Of a stretch of 8,131 bases of DNA, positions 6,091 to 8,131 are shown one piece after another. The position numbers and the translations under genes are program-made. Where the stretch lies: NCBI GenBank assembly GCA_021647765.1, contig JAKIUD010000100.1, positions 1-8,131 on the forward strand. The letters run 5' to 3'. Position 1 is the first letter of the stretch. Each line of letters begins with the position of its first letter. Below the pieces are notes generated by a model. It was not told the origin of the DNA. It made no database searches and was given only the letters and a program-made list of their open reading frames with translations. The DNA is from Desulfuromusa sp. GTDB lineage: Bacteria; Desulfobacterota; Desulfuromonadia; Desulfuromonadales; Geopsychrobacteraceae.

Positions 6091-7824
6091 TTAATGGAAT
6101 TCGCGTTGGACACCCTGCCATGCTGATGGCTTGTAGTGACGCAGGAAGAAATTGAGGTTTTCGCCGAGTACCTTACGCAGGTCAGTCGGCATAACCAGTG
6201 AGGAGATCGAGCCAAGAGCCAGACCTTCTTTCGGGTTCATCAATTCTTTTTCGTAACGCAGATTCAATGCAGCCTCTTCCAGCTTAAGCCATTCAGCGGC
6301 TTCTTTTTCGGCGTCCTTTTTGGCATCCTCTCCATCCATGCCGGCCTTGGTTCGTTCCAGAATGCCTGCTGCAATCTGTTGTTTCATTGCTCCGCGCAAT
6401 TTACGCAGTTCAGTTTTGTAGACAAATTCTTTACCGGCTGGTCCCATAACCGCGAGACGAGTTGTCGGCAAGGCAAGAACCAGATCAGCGCCAGTCGGGT
6501 AGTTATTGTAGGAAGCATAGGCTCCACCGTAGGCGTTACGCAGGATCAATAGAATCCGTGGGGTACGGACATCAACGATGGAATCAAGCATGGTACGACC
6601 CGCCTGTACAATCCCGCGTGCTTCCTGATCGCGACCCGGCAGGAACCCGGTGGTATCTTCCATGAAGATCAATGGAATATTGTAGATGTTACAGAAGCGC
6701 ACAAAACGGGCAATTTTAACTGCAGAATCACAATCAATCTGACCTGAAGCTACTGCTGAGTTGTTAGCGACAAAACCAACCACGTTACCACCTAAACGTC
6801 CGAAAGCGGTGATCGCTTCACGGGCGCGGGTCGGTTGCATCTCGAAATAATCGCCATGATCACAGATTTGCTGAATGATAATTGAGACATCAAATGGAGT
6901 ATTGAAACCGGTTGGGGAGTTAAACGCCTTCTTAAACAGGGTATTGATCTCCCAGGTCTTGCGATCGAGGGGATCGCTAGTCGCCTGATAGGGGGCAGAG
7001 ACGCTATTGTTGTCAGGGATGTAGCTGAGCAGGCGGATGGCAGTCCGCAGTGCTGCTGTTTCATCGGCAACAGTCAAATCGGCAACACCGGTCGCACCGT
7101 GAACCTTCGGTCCGCCCAACTCTTCCGGGGTGACATCTTCGCCCAATACCGATTTTACCACCCCTGGGCCAGTCAAGCCAAAGAAGGTGTTTTCAGGCTG
7201 GATGACGAAGCTACCCTGACGTGGCAGATAGGAGCCGCCACCGGCATTGAAACCGAACATGCACATGATCGAGGGGACGACACCGCTGATCTTGCGCAAG
7301 GCGGTAAAGGCTTCAGCGTAGCCGTCGAGACCACCGACCCCGGCCGGGACAAAGGCTCCCGCCGAATCGTTCATACCGATGACCGGAATACCTTTTTCGC
7401 CCGCCATGTTGAACAGCTTGGCCAGCTTGCTGCCGTTGGTCGCATCGATAGAGCCGGCGCGCACGGTAAAATCATGACCATACAGGGCAACGTCACGCCC
7501 ACCGATATTGATAATACCGGTTACCAGTGAGGCACCGTCGAGGTTTTTTCCCCAGTTCTGGAACAGGATATTCGGTTCGACTTCGGTCAAAACCTTGATT
7601 CGTTCCCAGACGGTCATCCGTTTTTTAAAGTGTTGTTTCTCGATTTGACTAACAGGAACTGACTTGATTGGGCGCTGAATCAGGTCATGGCCTTCTTTCA
7701 TGACCTCTTCATAGCAGCCATCCTGGCCAGCGATTTCACCGGGGATGGTGAATTCAACTTCTTCCGTTGCGGCAAGAGGGTTCTGTAATGAGGGTTTGAT
7801 TGTTGTTTTTGACATCTCAGACAT
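6091..7824 (-). CDS. Acyl-CoA carboxylase beta subunit (carboxyltransferase, PccB-like)
   Basis: This cytoplasmic carboxyltransferase moves CO2 from carboxybiotin to an acyl-CoA, giving malonyl-, methylmalonyl- or a related CoA. The 577 residues contain two crotonase-like halves. The N half (about 70-310) has DSAGAFVPAGV (153-163), the oxyanion-hole segment AGGGSYLP (194-201), GPGVVKSVLGEDVTPEELGG (219-238) and HGATGVADLTVADE. The C half (about 320-565) has EMQP.RA..AITAFGRLGG, DTTGFLPGRDQE (390-401), the second oxyanion-hole segment RNAYGGAYASYNN (429-441) and AVMGPAG. It lacks the AccD-type four-cysteine zinc ribbon, so it belongs to the PccB/12S class. An N-terminal extension of about 65 residues and a Lys/Glu/Ala-rich insert near 497-520 make it longer than the usual 510-530. 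Where actinobacterial enzymes carry the Asp/Ile specificity residue (GGAYD), this protein has Ala, so the substrate cannot be read off. It leads the operon; the alpha gene follows after 66 bp. Two ATGs (7824 and 7815) are both plausible starts. Confidence 0.92.
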   Translation of the reverse strand: MSEMSKTTIKPSLQNPLAATEEVEFTIPGEIAGQDGCYEEVMKEGHDLIQRPIKSVPVSQIEKQHFKKRMTVWERIKVLTEVEPNILFQNWGKNLDGASLVTGIINIGGRDVALYGHDFTVRAGSIDATNGSKLAKLFNMAGEKGIPVIGMNDSAGAFVPAGVGGLDGYAEAFTALRKISGVVPSIMCMFGFNAGGGSYLPRQGSFVIQPENTFFGLTGPGVVKSVLGEDVTPEELGGPKVHGATGVADLTVADETAALRTAIRLLSYIPDNNSVSAPYQATSDPLDRKTWEINTLFKKAFNSPTGFNTPFDVSIIIQQICDHGDYFEMQPTRAREAITAFGRLGGNVVGFVANNSAVASGQIDCDSAVKIARFVRFCNIYNIPLIFMEDTTGFLPGRDQEARGIVQAGRTMLDSIVDVRTPRILLILRNAYGGAYASYNNYPTGADLVLALPTTRLAVMGPAGKEFVYKTELRKLRGAMKQQIAAGILERTKAGMDGEDAKKDAEKEAAEWLKLEEAALNLRYEKELMNPKEGLALGSISSLVMPTDLRKVLGENLNFFLRHYKPSAWQGVQREFH

Positions 7825-7832
7825 TCCTTTGC

Positions 7833-7859
7833 CTCGATTGGAATTATTTCCGACTCGAG
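7833..7859 (-). promoter_or_regulatory. Leader hairpin touching the ribosome-binding site of the carboxylase operon
   Basis: In the leader RNA, CTCGA (7859-7855) can pair with TCGAG (7837-7833), and GGAA (7851-7848) with TTCC (7843-7840), around an ATAA-type loop with a small 3/2 internal loop. The 3' arm includes three bases of the GAGG (7835-7832) that is well spaced for the ATG at 7824. A second purine run, AAAGGA (7830-7825), stays free and is well spaced for the ATG at 7815. The hairpin is imperfect, and a regulatory role is only a suggestion. Confidence 0.3.
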
Positions 7860-7910
7860 ACGAAACGTAGGTTTGTGAGCCGGATGACCTAAAGTGTGGA
7901 CATTATTTGA

Positions 7911-7925
7911 TGAATCGTGCATTCA
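7911..7925. promoter_or_regulatory. Candidate operator: TGAAT-N5-ATTCA palindrome
   Basis: A perfect 5+5 inverted repeat with a five-base centre (CGTGC) lies immediately downstream of the -10 of the carboxylase promoter and covers the predicted transcription start. A repressor bound here would block initiation. I do not recognise it as a known FadR, FapR, FabR or PsrA site. Confidence 0.35.
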
Positions 7926-7927
7926 GT

Positions 7928-7956
7928 ATTATATTTAACGGTAAGGCACCTTAAAA
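7928..7956 (-). promoter_or_regulatory. Candidate promoter of the carboxylase operon
   Basis: On the minus strand, a consensus -10 TATAAT (7933-7928) lies 17 bp after a weak -35 TTTTAA (7956-7951, three of six matches). The predicted start is near 7921, leaving a leader of about 95 nt. A weak -35 next to an operator-like palindrome fits a regulated promoter. Confidence 0.4.
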
Positions 7957-8131
7957 CGCTGTTTTTGCCCCCGCTACCAAACAAAAAACCGCGTGAATTG
8001 TCAAGGAAAATTTTATTTAGGATAAAAAATTACAGGTTTAGTTTAAGGGTGTTTTGGGTAAGTAAAGAATGCTAAGTCGTCTATTGTGGCTTGTTTGTTG
8101 ATGGGCAGGTGATATGTGTAGTTTGTGCTGG
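7957..8131. other. Intergenic region, no gene recognised
   Basis: Both strands carry stops, and no start with a ribosome-binding site is present. A perfect TTGACA lies on the minus strand (8004-7999), but no acceptable -10 follows at 16-18 bp. The minus frame ending with the stop at 8045-8043 is open to the window edge for about 28 codons, too short to judge. Together with the leader and promoter above, this completes a gene-free stretch of about 300 bases before the carboxylase operon. Confidence 0.5.

Noticed and set aside
6078..6091. ATGCT/AGCAT hairpin at the stop of the carboxyltransferase gene, as an intra-operon terminator
   Set aside because: The stem is only five base pairs and no T tract follows, so it is unlikely to stop transcription.
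7976..8004. Perfect TTGACA (8004-7999) as the -35 of the carboxylase promoter
   Set aside because: At 16-18 bp spacing the -10 candidates are GTTTGG, TTTGGT and TTGGTA, all poor; the TATAAT further down is the better candidate.

Overview
The window most resembles chromosomal DNA from an anaerobic or oxygen-sensitive Proteobacteria/Desulfobacterota-type bacterium, perhaps a Desulfuromonas- or Geobacter-like lineage. This assignment is an inference and is not firm. It rests on three things: a two-iron desulfoferrodoxin (superoxide reductase, typical of anaerobes), a two-gene biotin-dependent acyl-CoA carboxylase with an unusually long biotin carboxylase subunit, and moderate-to-low GC content. 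No IS element, phage gene, CRISPR array, tRNA or rRNA was recognised.

Layout. Positions 1-350 hold no gene I can support. Positions 351-621 on the minus strand hold a candidate free-standing structured RNA. It has a sigma70-like promoter, a long-range closing stem, internal hairpins and a strong intrinsic terminator. Its class is not identified, though its length and closed-rod layout vaguely recall 6S RNA. On the plus strand, diverging from it, lies the superoxide reductase gene (754-1134), with its own promoter, a good ribosome-binding site and a hairpin terminator.

Next is a compact plus-strand operon of four overlapping genes (1329-3060). They encode an ECF-type sigma factor, a single-pass membrane protein of DUF3619 type (probable regulator of the sigma factor), a small secreted protein of unknown function with a signal peptide, and a secreted helical-repeat protein of DUF3106 type that ends in a pure (GGGS)5 tail. 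The order sigma - membrane protein - exported proteins suggests an envelope-related regulatory module. The second gene appears to have lost its normal stop, so it overlaps the third by about 150 bp. A bidirectional terminator (3095-3125) separates this operon from the convergent genes.

The minus-strand half is a two-gene operon read right to left. The first gene is a carboxyltransferase (6091-7824). The second is a fused biotin carboxylase-biotin carrier protein (3148-6024). Together they should form an ATP-dependent acyl-CoA carboxylase (acetyl-, propionyl- or a related acyl-CoA; the substrate is not settled by sequence). The upstream region has a consensus -10 element, a short palindrome over the predicted transcription start, and a hairpin touching the ribosome-binding site. 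All three are possible control elements. Positions 7957-8131 show no gene.
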